From Marasmius tenuissimus (lineage: Eukaryota > Basidiomycota > Agaricomycetes > Agaricales > Marasmiaceae), in contig JAQOTA010000060.1 in assembly GCA_029532415.1 (NCBI GenBank), forward strand, positions 682,001-746,000: 64,000 bases of DNA, given 5' to 3'. Made by a program: the position numbers and the translations under genes. Numbering within the stretch: position 1 is the first letter of the stretch; the number at the start of each line of letters is the position of its first letter. Shown one piece after another: positions 46,152 through 56,665 of the stretch. The notes below the pieces were generated by a model. It saw only the letters and a program-made list of their open reading frames with translations. It was not told the DNA's origin and searched no databases.

Positions 46152-46346
46152 ATGTCAAACCTTCCTTTATATAGAGACCCGTGGGCAAAGAGGGAAGCCT
46201 GGAGGAAACACCCGGTCTTTTCGAAAACAGCAATGCTACGCAGTATGTTCCCAGGGTTCGGAATCGCCGTGGTCGCATTCACCGCGTACGTTGTCGCGGA
46301 CAATGTCTACCTGAGTGCAAAGAAAGCCGAGAAGTCGCACCATTAG
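46152..46346 (+). CDS. NADH:ubiquinone oxidoreductase B12 subunit (NDUFB3-like)
   Basis: Intron-free 64-aa coding exon. It has the family motif YRDPWAKREAWRKHPVFS, then MLRSMFPGFGIAVVAFTAYV, a single TM helix, and a short charged tail ending EKSHH. This accessory subunit sits in the membrane arm of mitochondrial complex I. The length and motif order match fungal B12 subunits. A CAAAGTGAG-type donor upstream and a TTGCAG acceptor just before the ATG suggest a short intron in the 5' leader. Divergent to TOP1, with 294 bp between start codons. Confidence 0.87.
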   Translation: MSNLPLYRDPWAKREAWRKHPVFSKTAMLRSMFPGFGIAVVAFTAYVVADNVYLSAKKAEKSHH

Positions 46347-46760
46347 AGGAGCAGGTGTGTAACAGTCTCCCCAGCAATGAATATTATCTCATGTTTCCTA
46401 GCATTCGGCTATTATGTGGACGCAGAATAGACCGTTCGAATTGATCACGTCGCCAGGCAGAAACTCGGGTCTGTCACAATGACTGTTCGGTCGGGACTCT
46501 GGGCGCTAGACTCCATTCCAACAGCGATTATTGAGCCAATATTCTATGGCGTGTATATAACTTCCCGATTGACCGCGACCAATCGAACATTCTCACCGAC
46601 TGTCACCAATCATATTGCGATAATTACACCGACCCACGAGAGCCCGTTGAGGACAAAGCACATTTCATCCACTTATGATCACACTTTCAACCTTCGTAAT
46701 GCCGACACCACACAGTCCGACCAGCAGAAAGTGTCTACATGAAAATTTACATACAAGGAT
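46347..46760. other. Convergent intergenic stretch
   Basis: This lies between the stops of NDUFB3 (+) and ILV1 (-). An 87-codon frame (46479-46742) is Thr/Ile-rich with no motif and is not supported as a gene. Confidence 0.5.
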
Positions 46761-48701
46761 TTATTCTACAGGCCCGTGAAGGAACCGTTTATACACCGGG
46801 TTATCCGTCTCTTCTACGTACGTATAATTCAGTTTCTTGAGGAACTCGTCAAACATACCGTGTTCCTCTGGAGGGACCTGGATGCCAGCAAGGACCTTTC
46901 CGAGGTCTGAGTTTCATGGCTTGGTGATCAGTGACAGCACAAAAGTATGTAAAAATCCACTCACCAGCACCGTGATTGCGATAATGGAACAGTGTAATGT
47001 TCCAACCGCTTTTGAGTCCGATCAAGAAGTTTCTCAAAGCATTCGGTCTCTCCGGAAACTCTGTGAAGTGGTGAGATATTGTCAAGGAACTTGCACCCAT
47101 CGATGAAGACTTACCGAACCGGAAAACACGCTCGTTCGACACAAGCTGGGCACCACCTATCATATATCTGCCATGACTTTTCGCAAGTTCATTGTCGCTG
47201 ATGTCGTAGCCTTTCATGTCATCGGCCTCTAGGTTTTTGAGGAGGGTATTGATTTCGGTGCTTCTATCGGTGGTCTCTAGTTTGAAAGAGAAGAGTAGAT
47301 GGGCGCGGTCTGGAGATGAATGACTGTTATAGCGATAGATGAATTCTGTGACTGCGCGTGGGTGAATGATTGAGTGTAAAGCGGCGAAGCTGTTGGCGGA
47401 CTAGGGTATTGAGCAGGCCAGATTGGAGTTTTATCCAGAACAGAAGACCGACCTGCCGGGTTTCTCTGGTATGTCAACGCTGATGAGAGCTTCACGTCCC
47501 TCACCCAGCTCTGCACGCTCTGCAACAAATCGTAGGCGATCGAAATTCATATTCGCACCGCTGACCACCGCGACAAATCGCTTCTGAGCGCCGACGAGCT
47601 TGTTTTCGAGAATGTAGTGCTTCAGTCCTGCAAGGGCTAGTGCACCTGCGGGTTCGGTGATAGACCTTGTTTCTATTCCATGAATTTCAATACAAACATA
47701 GAAGTAGAGAAGATATCCACATCACACCTTCGAATATGTCCTTGATGGCGGCACACAGTTCGTCGTTGTCCACAAGGGTTACGCCGTCAAGCAATTCTTG
47801 ACATACCCTGAAGCATTCTTGTCCGACAATCTTCACGGCTGTACCATCGGCGAAGGGGCCAACATCAGGGAGTGTTACGCGTTCTCCTTTTGCAAGACTT
47901 TTGTGCATTGCATCCCCGTCCAGTGTTTCTGCGCCAAAGACCTTGGTTTTCGGACTGCCGATCCTCTTTACATATTCGCAGATTCCAGATGCCAGACCTC
48001 CTCCACCTACAGCGGAGAAGATACCATCGAGATTCTCCGCGTCACGGAATTGCTTGAGAATTTCCATCCCGACCGTTCCCTGCCCGGCGATCACGAGAGG
48101 ATCATCGTATGGGGGCACGAACGCGAGACCGTGAAGCTTGGCAAGTCGTGCACATTCAGCTTTGGCTTCATCGAAATCGGCGCCGTGTAGGATGGTTTTT
48201 GCACCCATTCTTGCAACGTTCCGAACTTTGATCGAGGGCGTTCCACTGGGCATAACGATGGTGCATGGTATACCCAGATGAGATCCTGAGAGAGCTACAC
48301 CTTGGGCGTGATTTCCTAAAGTGTTTTCGGGTCGAGAATAAGAATGTAAAGGAATCTGGATTGTAGAGGCACCCACACTGACCGGCACTGCAGGTAATAA
48401 CACCCTTCCATCTCTCCTCCTCCGAGAGACTGGCCATGAAGTTGTACGCCCCTCTTATTTTAAAACTGAACACTTCTTGTAGATCTTCCCGTTTTAACCA
48501 TATTTGATTGCCCAATTTAGCACTGAGATTAGGTGCGAATACGAGGGGTGTCTCCTTGAGAATTTCGTAGACTTTGGAGGTGAGGATCAAGCGAAGATAA
48601 TCGGGCGTTTGAGACGGCGTTAGATGATGTTTAGGAAGTCGAGGGTAAGGCAAAGGTTGTGGGGCATCGCTGGCGTATTCTAGGGTAGCAGTCGGAGCCA
48701 T
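46761..48701 (-). CDS. ILV1: Threonine dehydratase/deaminase, biosynthetic
   Basis: PLP enzyme turning threonine into 2-oxobutanoate, the first step of isoleucine synthesis. Start at 48701 ([17 protein letters not shown]). The catalytic domain carries the PLP lysine in [13 protein letters not shown], then [26 protein letters not shown], the Gly-rich [16 protein letters not shown] loop and [15 protein letters not shown]. The C-terminal part holds the ACT-like regulatory domains ([20 protein letters not shown], the [14 protein letters not shown] region, [31 protein letters not shown], stop 46761). This identifies the feedback-regulated anabolic form. An in-frame ATG at 48797 would add 32 residues rich in Arg and hydrophobics. 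It could supply a mitochondrial presequence but would overlap the divergent promoter. Confidence 0.95.
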
Positions 48702-48822
48702 GAAGGGGAGAGAGAAAAGAGTTAGAAATCGGGCACGGACCACCGGCACGTGCAGCCAACTGATATCGGGCCCTTTCAAATTACTCTCACTCTTCAACCT
48801 TTTTTGTCCTTATACTCCCAAC
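48702..48822. promoter_or_regulatory. Bidirectional promoter between ILV1 and CTI6-like gene
   Basis: Only 121 bp separate the two start codons (48701 on minus, 48823 on plus), so the core promoters must overlap. A pyrimidine-rich tract (CTCTTCAACCTTTTTTGTCC) precedes the plus-strand start. Confidence 0.6.
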
Positions 48823-50921
48823 ATGACCCAGGCTTCTTCAATGGGTCCTCCTCTATCTCCTCGAGAGACGAGACGCTCTGGTCGACGCTCAGCTCCTTCA
48901 GTTTCAACTTCAAATTCCAAATCCCCAGATTCAGATCCTCCTCAACGTCCTCAACTTGTATCCTCTGGCAGTGGGAATGTCCGTAACAAACGTCTCAAAC
49001 AAGAAGATGTCGACGAGCCAGTGGTATCGAACTCTAGCACGGCCTCGAACAGCAGAGGGAAAAGGAAATCAAAGGAAAAGCCCCCTCAACAACAACCATC
49101 CCAGGAGGAAGTGCCAAAGACTGTGGTCGCTGATCTAGTCGTGGCGCAACCTGAGGAAGAAGAGGAACAAGGAATTACGCGTTGCCTATGCGGAAGTACT
49201 GGTACGTCGCACATGTCGCCCGCTGTCTACTCAACTTCTCTGACATCCTTCTGCAAAGGAGAAGACGACCCGGATGCCGGCGAATTCATGGTACAATGCG
49301 AGACTTGTAAAGTCTGGCAACATGGATTGTGTATGGGATTCAACTCTGAAGATGAGCTACACGACGATGATTACTATTGTGAACAATGTCGTCCCGACCT
49401 GCATATAGAGACGCTGAAGTTCGTAACGTCTTCCCACACTGTCGCTTGGTACTCATCCCCATCCTTTACAGGAAATACGCCAAAAAAGCCCGTCAATCTT
49501 CAACTGCTTCCCACCACACCGCAGCTCCCAACTCTCGTCTGTCTCGGTCTCATTCCCCTAGTCACGCGCTCAAGCTGCCCTCGAAGCGCCGAAATACCAT
49601 GAACAGTCGCGATGCCGCTTTTGACGAGAACCTGAAGGAGATCCTGGAGTCTAGCGCAGCAGAAGCAGGAACCGCACCAGATGGCAAAGCTACCCCACCC
49701 AACGGAAATTCCTCAACCTCACTTCCCGATGCCGAGGACAATGTGGAGACCGCCCCAGCTAACCGGAAAAAGAGGAAACGTGTTGACAATGACGCGTGAG
49801 TTTTTTTCGTCGCTTAAACAGCACTTGTCATTTACTTAACTTGTTGCTTTAGTGCACCCGTCAAAAAACGCACCAGATCCATGTCAACAACCTCGGACCA
49901 TCCTGCTGTAGCGCCTTCTACAACACCGCGCGAAGAAACTCCGACTCTACCGAAGCCCCCTGCTTCAACAGTGGCTACCACCACCACCACTACCACCACT
50001 ACCAGTATCACCACTCAGAAACCTACAGGGGGACGGAAGTCACGAGGAGGTGGGCGCAAAACTGCAACGACACAGGAACCAGTTGTTGATGCCGATGGTA
50101 AGCTCTTCAAATGCTGTTGATATTCTGGTATCGCCTCTAATTATTTCTACTTAGGAGTTCCTGTTCCCACATCCAAACGACAGGGCAACGGAGGGAGAAG
50201 CAAAAATGCAGGAGGCAGCAAGCGTCCACCCCAATCGACAGCCGGTGGTGCGGGATCCCACGATACCAATTCGCGTCGAAGCCAAGCGAATGGAGGCGCC
50301 GGACAGAACGCAGGGTCGACGGCCACGGATGGCAGCCGTCCGCATCGAAACACCCATGCTTACTTGGTGTCACAGCAACCGCTGTATACATCATGGAATC
50401 TTCCAGACTATCTTGCACACCTAGAGGCCGTCCTTCCTACTGAGGTACCTAAACCGCTCGAGGTTGTCTCTGGCATCACAGGACGAGGCGATAGTATCGA
50501 GCGGACGACGGAAAGGGGAGTGAAGGTGAAATGGCCTAGTAAACGCATGAGCGTTGTGGATATGAACAAACGCGTGCGTGCGCTGGTAGAGTGGGTAGGG
50601 AGAGAACAGGCCAGTGCATCTGATCGGGCACGGCGACGGGAAGTGTTGGAGAAGGCCTTAAGGGAGAATGCTATGCTGAACAGAGAGGCAGACGGAGCTA
50701 TAGCGGGAGCCACCGGTGATGGGATGGTTGTGGATTCAGTACCACGGACAATCTCGCCATCTGCCATTCAGTCTGGACTTGAAGACACGCTACTTTCCGG
50801 CGGCGAACATTCGTCATTGATGAAGGATATGGAGAAGCTAATGACAGATTTGATCACTTTCCAGGAGCGCTTCGGTCCTGGAGTGAAGTCAAGGGATAGG
50901 GAGAGGAGGCATGCATCATAG
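48823..50921 (+). CDS. CTI6: PHD-finger protein, Cti6-like (Rpd3L histone deacetylase complex)
   Basis: Start ATG at 48823 (MTQASSMGPPLSPRETRRSG). Long Ser/Pro/Lys-rich N-terminus, then a PHD finger split by one intron: RCLCG, DAGEFMVQCETCKVWQHGLC and DDDYYCEQCRPDLHIE. It has the full C4HC3 set and the CRPDLH end characteristic of Cti6. Basic and Thr-rich low-complexity linkers follow (KKRKRVDNDA; a Thr run from an ACC microsatellite at about 49975-50015). The last exon has a conserved segment YLVSQQPLYTSWNLPDYLAH and a helical C-terminus (NKRVRALVEWVGREQ, MEKLMTDLITFQERF). Cti6 reads H3K4 methylation for the Rpd3L deacetylase. The fit to Cti6 rests on the PHD and overall layout; another chromatin PHD protein is possible. 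Confidence 0.82.
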
Positions 50922-51135
50922 TATTCATCGTATTGTTTCTTGCTCGTTTCCTTTGATATTAGTCCCAATGCTTTCTTTCTTGAATGTTGTAGCACGATCT
51001 TATCATGTATTGATTTGTATTAATGAACGGAGTTCGGAGACTTCACTATAGGTGCTAAGTGCTCCAACGCAGGCCGTGAGTCCCCCTGAGTGGCGTCTAG
51101 GGTATTCCAATGACTGGTGCCCTCCTCAGTAGAGG

Positions 51136-51390
51136 ATGAGTTTTTTTACTCTGGAGCAGTTGCGGTCAAAACTGGGGGTTCCAGGGGGGAGGGTGGGGTT
51201 CACTGTCGCCCTTCATCTCCCCCTCCTGGTCACTATTGGAGCACGTTACTATCCAGATACCTTGTGGGGCTCGGAACGTACACTTTACGACACGATATGT
51301 CTGTTAGCCCTCTCCCGCTCATTGGCACTGGTAGAGTTCTTTACTTTACTGCACGTATTTACATGGGCACAGTCAGGTTCGTTGAGGTAG
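51136..51390 (+). CDS. Small hydrophobic open frame, doubtful
   Basis: 84 codons, ATG at 51136 (MSFFTLEQLRSKLGVPGGRV), with two hydrophobic stretches (GFTVALHLPLLVTIGARYY; LLALSRSLALVEFFTLLHVF) that could be TM helices. No family is recognised. An overlapping longer frame (51117-51638) is less protein-like. It could be a small membrane protein gene or chance. The rest of 50.92-51.90 kb shows no gene. Confidence 0.22.
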   Translation: MSFFTLEQLRSKLGVPGGRVGFTVALHLPLLVTIGARYYPDTLWGSERTLYDTICLLALSRSLALVEFFTLLHVFTWAQSGSLR

Positions 51391-51900
51391 AATTTACTAT
51401 CATTAGTCTCTTAGTTAGACGGAGGCGAATGACAATTTGTAAACAACGTGAATTAAAAGCACCGGCGATACTTCTCGAGGCTGGCATCCCTTCGGTCGTC
51501 ATCGTTTATTGTGTCCGAACTCATTTACTCGATTCACAGTTCCACCTGCATCGAAACAATATCCGGAAAGTACGGAAAGCGAAACGTGCGAGCTTCCCTT
51601 ACACGCACGCGGACCATGACGAAGGCGAAATTTGGTGAATCGCGACCACAACCATCCAAATAAAGCAGCGGTGAATCGCACACCTATAATTTGACACGGA
51701 CACAATACTACGGATTCACGATAGTCGCATAAGTGTGAAACGTGCCATGGAGAACGCTTGTCCCTAATCTCCGTTGATGTCGAGCCGCTAGAGCAAATTC
51801 AGGACAGCCACATTCCCGTCATGGCATAAATTTTGTGGCAATCTTGTTCCTATTAGCGCGAAAGCAGGCCTATGATAGTACATACAGAACGAGTGTCCCT

Positions 51901-54671
51901 CTAATCAATGCGAACAGAGCCATATAGTTTGCGGACCGCCCAGTACGATGCCAAAAAGCCTATGGTACCCGTCACGAGGAAGTCGAGGAAAGCAAGCACG
52001 AACAGGTATCCGAGGTAGAGTGCAATGCTGGAGAAGGAGCCCAAAGAGAGGCGAGAGGCCCAATAGAAGAGACCGTACGCCAAAAGCCAGAAAGCGTTTC
52101 CGCCTCCTACGAGGAAGGAGCGCCAATGCCACCTAACAAGGCTGGTAAGGAACTGAAATCAATACCGGAAGGCGGTGGACGAACCTGTAGTCTTCCGCGC
52201 AGAGGAGGAAGTACGTGAACAAGATGCTCACGGTCGCGGTCGTGAGACCCATAACACCAGCCGTCAATGCTACAAATCCAAAGGCATAATACGCTCTGGA
52301 AGCGAACAAACTAGACAAGATAAAGTAGAGCTCGACAAATGCAGCACCTGCGAAGATGATCAGACCCAACAAAACGCCGAACAATTTCCGTTCAAGGTAC
52401 ACACCGAACGGAAGGATACCGCTAATCAAAGCTGATGTCTGTTGTGAGGGTAAGCGACGCTGGCAAGTAACATGGGGAAGGACCTTACCCATGGGCGAAG
52501 ATATTTGGGAGCGGGGGGGATTTGTCTAGGGATCTGGTTCACTCTCACAGGATGTCGCACAGCCTAGCAGAGGAGACGTGAGTTGCCTTCAAAGCCCCAC
52601 AAACTAATTATGTGCACTGACCCCGTGTTTAGTACCGTAATAGGCACCAATCGCAGAGAGCGGGGCGGATACACCGAACCACAAAAGGATGATCAAAAGT
52701 AATGTACCTGCGCCACGATAAACACGATAGCAAGACGCACAGAGACGAGAACTCACCAAAAGGCACGGCGCCTGACGAATCGGCCATAATTAGGAGGAAG
52801 TTAAGGAAGAAAACGATAGCAAAAATGGAGGTGGGTAGTATCGTAGCCGTCAAAAAGGAGTTCTTCCGTTTCTCTGTACCGCCCAAGGAAGAATAAACCC
52901 GACTGGAGACATAACCGCCAATACTACGAGGAGGTCGTGGTCAGTGCCAAGTGTTACTGACGAGGTAGTGCAACCCAGCTCTCACCTGCCAAAGAAAGAC
53001 CAGCAGACCATCATGACCGTAGCAAGAGAGCCACGATTTGAGGGAGACAAGAAACCGAGCAGGGCAAAGACTGTATGGAAGTGTCAAAAGCGTTGAAACC
53101 GTGCGATTATAAGACGCACGCACCGAGAGTAATACCAACCATAGCGCATAATTGCGATCCATTTCCAGCCATAATGGAAAGTATCATCGGGTTGTTGGGC
53201 GCGCGGAAAACCTCCCCGTGGACCAGCTTCCAGCCCCAGTCCTCTTGCACATCTTCCTGTCGTCCCGTCAGTAAACTTTCATCTTTTAGGTGGGCCGATA
53301 CTCACGCTGACATCTATGGCATTGTAGCGAGATATCTACAAAACAGAGCGTATCATCAGTAATCAGTAACTCACCAGCATGGGCAATATCAAGTACTTAC
53401 ATCGCGAGAGACGCTGCGGAAGAGTATGAGGCCGACCATCACACAGAGGAAGACGACAATGACGATGGAGTTGACCAGACTGAACCAATGAATTCGCGGG
53501 TCGAATATGTGTAGATAATTGTCCCAGCGCGTCGCCTGTAGTCAAAATGGTGTCGGTGAACCCTCGCACGGAAGCGAAATTTCTGATACGCACCCAAGGA
53601 GTGTCGGATTCCTATTTTCAAGGTGTTTAACATTTGTGGCTGATAGCAAGAACTGGGCACTCACATTCCAAGTCACCCGATATGTGTAACGGATGTTTTG
53701 AGACTGGGATGCATCGAGGACGAGAGGGTTGTCATTGTTTGCATCGCATGGAGCCGGACCGTCCTGCTGCCCGCCATTACTTGTATGGGATATGAGCTGA
53801 GCGTTTCCGAAGCTGAGAGTAGAGTATTACCTGTACGGCCAGACCAGAACGCCGACGACGCGATACTGCCCTGGACTGTATTCGTGATATCTTTCGAACG
53901 ACTCAGAACTCCTCCGCTACCTGGTGTATCATGCACGGCTCACCTTAATACGATTTCATAGTGATTGTTCAAAGCCGGTGCATCGTGAAATGGATCATCA
54001 TCGTTCCCCAGGTTGAATCCCATGTCGAAAAACATATCATCATTTCTCATGTCAACCTTCATCTCAGCGGCAGGAAGTCCGTCTACGAGCCAATTCAACG
54101 CGTAGTCCTCCACAATTCGGTCGTTGATGAACTTCACATCCTCGGGTGGCACATCCGGTGCTATACACAGCGTCTTGCATGTGCCATTATCCTCGAGCAT
54201 TTGAAGCTGTTTACGCGTCAGGAGGGCCGATACCCAAACGTTAGAACCCAGAACCACGCACATCATAAGGCGAGCTGAATATCCTGTCACCAAACAAGAT
54301 AGATCCTAGAGACTCTGGTTGCTTTTGTGGGCCGTCCGCTGGATCGCAGAAGTGAAATCTTGGGTTGTAGTAGTCGTCTAGGGATATTTCTAATGAATAT
54401 AAGTCTCCCGAAGTTACAGAGCGACCCAACAGTTTATTAATGATTTCTAGAGAGGTTGTGTTAGCACAAAATCGTCTGCTGGGTGGACCCTCGCTCGTAC
54501 CAGTTTTGCATTGTCGTTCCCAGATAACATGGGTGTGAGGGCGTTGACAAGTAAATCGACCTTGTCGCCCTTCGCATAGTTACGCGGAGCAGCACCCGGA
54601 AGGTAAAATGAAAGAGCTGGATGTGGGAGCGCTGCGAGTACCGCTGCCGCTAGCGGTATCGAGAGATGCAT
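51901..54671 (-). CDS. TM9-superfamily (nonaspanin/EMP70) membrane protein
   Basis: Start at 54671 (MHLSIPLAAAVLAALPH), a cleavable signal peptide followed by SFYLPGAAPRNYAKGDKVDL, the usual TM9 N-terminus. The luminal region has YDYYNPRFHFC, SLGSILFGDRI and NGTCKTLCIAPDVPPEDVKF. The C-terminal half gives nine hydrophobic segments across many short exons, ending ILFTYFLLCAEDYRWHWRSF, then YWASRLSLGSFSSIALYLGY, FLVTGTIGFLASYWAVRKL and YGSVRID with the stop at 51901. The terminal KxD/RxD-type motif fits COPI/Golgi retention in this family. TM9 proteins act in Golgi/endosome sorting of TM cargo and in adhesion. Individual exon borders at 52.5-53.9 kb were not all fixed. Confidence 0.92.
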
Positions 54672-54790
54672 GGTGGAGGTTGACGGACACGTCGCGTGGA
54701 ACGGCGAAGCTGCGGGCACTATACGCAGCGGCAGGCACAAGCAGATATTTTCTTGGGTTCATTTTGTTCTCACCGTGACCACCATCGAGG
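54672..54790. promoter_or_regulatory. Bidirectional promoter between TM9SF and TGT genes
   Basis: 119 bp between the divergent start codons (54671 on minus and 54791 on plus). The core elements for both genes must sit here or overlap the leaders. Confidence 0.6.
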
Positions 54791-56633
54791 ATGCAATTCG
54801 AGATAATTGCCAGATGCTCTACGACGAGGGCTCGTGTATCTCGAATGACATTGCCCCGTAGGTCAATCTCCTATCTTGAGGAAAGCGGATGACCGTCAAA
54901 CACACACAGATGGACCTACGATGTTGCCTACATTCATGCCTGTCGCGACTCAAGCTGCTATAAAAGGATTGACTCCAGAACAAGTAGAATCCCTCGGAAT
55001 AACGCTGATCCTGAACAACACATATCATCTGAACCTACGTCCTGGCATAGAGGTGCTGAATGCGGCGGGAGGTGCACACAAATTTCAAGGCTGGAACCAT
55101 AATCTCCTTACTGTATGTGTACCGAAATCAGAAGATGTTCGTGTCATTTCCCCATGCTACTATCGTACAGGACAGTGGAGGTTTTCAACTCGTATCTTTG
55201 AGCAAGTTCACGACCATTACCGAAGAAGGTGCTCTCTTCCAAAGTCCGTTTACTGGCGAACCCACAATGCTCACGGTAAGGATATCGTTGGTTCACGGTA
55301 TGTTCGATCAAGGGTCTAAAGAGCACCAATTTAGCCAGAGGAAAGTATCTCTATCCAGCATGCTATCGGCGCCGACATTATAATGCAGCTGGATGATGTG
55401 GGTGAGTGCCACTCCCGTGTCAGGACGGTGGATGCTTATTTCCTCGATTGATCTCTCTGTGCAGTGTCTAGCTTGGAGACAGGTCCCCGAGTAGCAGAAG
55501 CCTCAGAACGCTCTGTAAGATGGCTCGATCGTTGTATCAAGTATCATAAAGCATCGGGAAGAGACGATAAGCAAAATCTGTTCGCGATTGTACAAGGAGG
55601 GCTTGACTCAACGTTACGGGATCAGTGTCTTGAAGCGATGGTGGCCCGCAAAGACGGCGTTGCCGGTTATGCTATTGGAGGTCTCAGCGGTGGCGAGGAA
55701 AAAGGTAAGTGCTTACACCCGATTTCCATGCCTCGTTTTGAAAATTCAATTCACCATAGATGTCTTCTGGCGGATGTATGTCACGAAACCCAGTAAAACC
55801 TAAGAGCTGCATCACTCACACAAAGAGAAAATATCAGGATAAGTCAGTGTACCGCTAGATTACCCGAAGAGAGTGAGTTTGGTGGGTTCTCTGTTTGACG
55901 GATGCTCACCGTGGCTTCAGGACCTCGATATTCTATGGGAATCGGTTTTGCGGAAGGTAGGCTGATCCAACAATCCAGGATTATCTTGGTACTATACTGA
56001 TTCCCTCTTCAGACCTCTTAGTTTGTGTAGCGCTCGGCGTCGACATGGTAAGGGCTTCTATCTCTAGGGCGTCACACCCTAACCCACTTCGCAGGCGGAT
56101 TGTGTTTTCCCAACCCGAACCGCCCGCTTTGGTGTCGCTCTAACACATAGAGGTGCAGTGAATTTGAGTAAGCAATCCAGTCAATTCCATGGAACCTGTG
56201 TTCAGTGAGCATTCCAGAACTGAGCAAGCATGCGAAGGACCTTGGCCCTATTGACCCGGAGTGCCCGTGTCCAACTTGTCGAGATGGAGTATCCAGAGCT
56301 ATTCTCCACCACCTGATAACTCACGAAACTGCGGGAGCGCACGGTGAGCTCGCACCAGTACCGAGACATCGATGGCCTGCTGATAGCCACCTAGCAATCA
56401 CGATTCACAACATAACTTTCCAGGCGCAGGTTATGGGACGTGCACGGGACGCGATTATCGCTGACAGGTTTCCGGAATATCTTCGAAAGTTCTTTGATGA
56501 ATACTTTGGTGACCACGGTTGCCCCCAATGGTGCGTGAACGCTCTACGGAGCGTCGGAGTGGATTTATTGGAGGGAAGAGACGTCCCTGTCGTGCCAGGA
56601 GACGCAACACGATGGGAATATTCAAATTTATAG
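54791..56633 (+). CDS. Queuine tRNA-ribosyltransferase catalytic subunit (TGT/QTRT1)
   Basis: Exchanges G34 for queuine in the anticodon of tRNAs with GUN anticodons. The first exon is short: ATG at 54791 gives [22 protein letters not shown], and an intron (donor GTAGGT) splits the next His codon to give [23 protein letters not shown] motifs follow: [69 protein letters not shown], and [17 protein letters not shown] with the nucleophilic Asp. The zinc site begins [13 protein letters not shown] and ends at a downstream His in the LITIHN region. The stop at 56633 is only 32 bp from the DBP10 stop. The eukaryotic enzyme needs a second, QTRT2-type subunit, not in this window. Confidence 0.95.
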
Positions 56634-56665
56634 ACGGAGAAAGACTAGATACACCCGCAATCGCA

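Noticed and set aside
49975..50015. ACC/ACT microsatellite considered as a separate repeat element.
   Set aside because: It is an in-frame Thr run inside the PHD protein gene and needs no other explanation.
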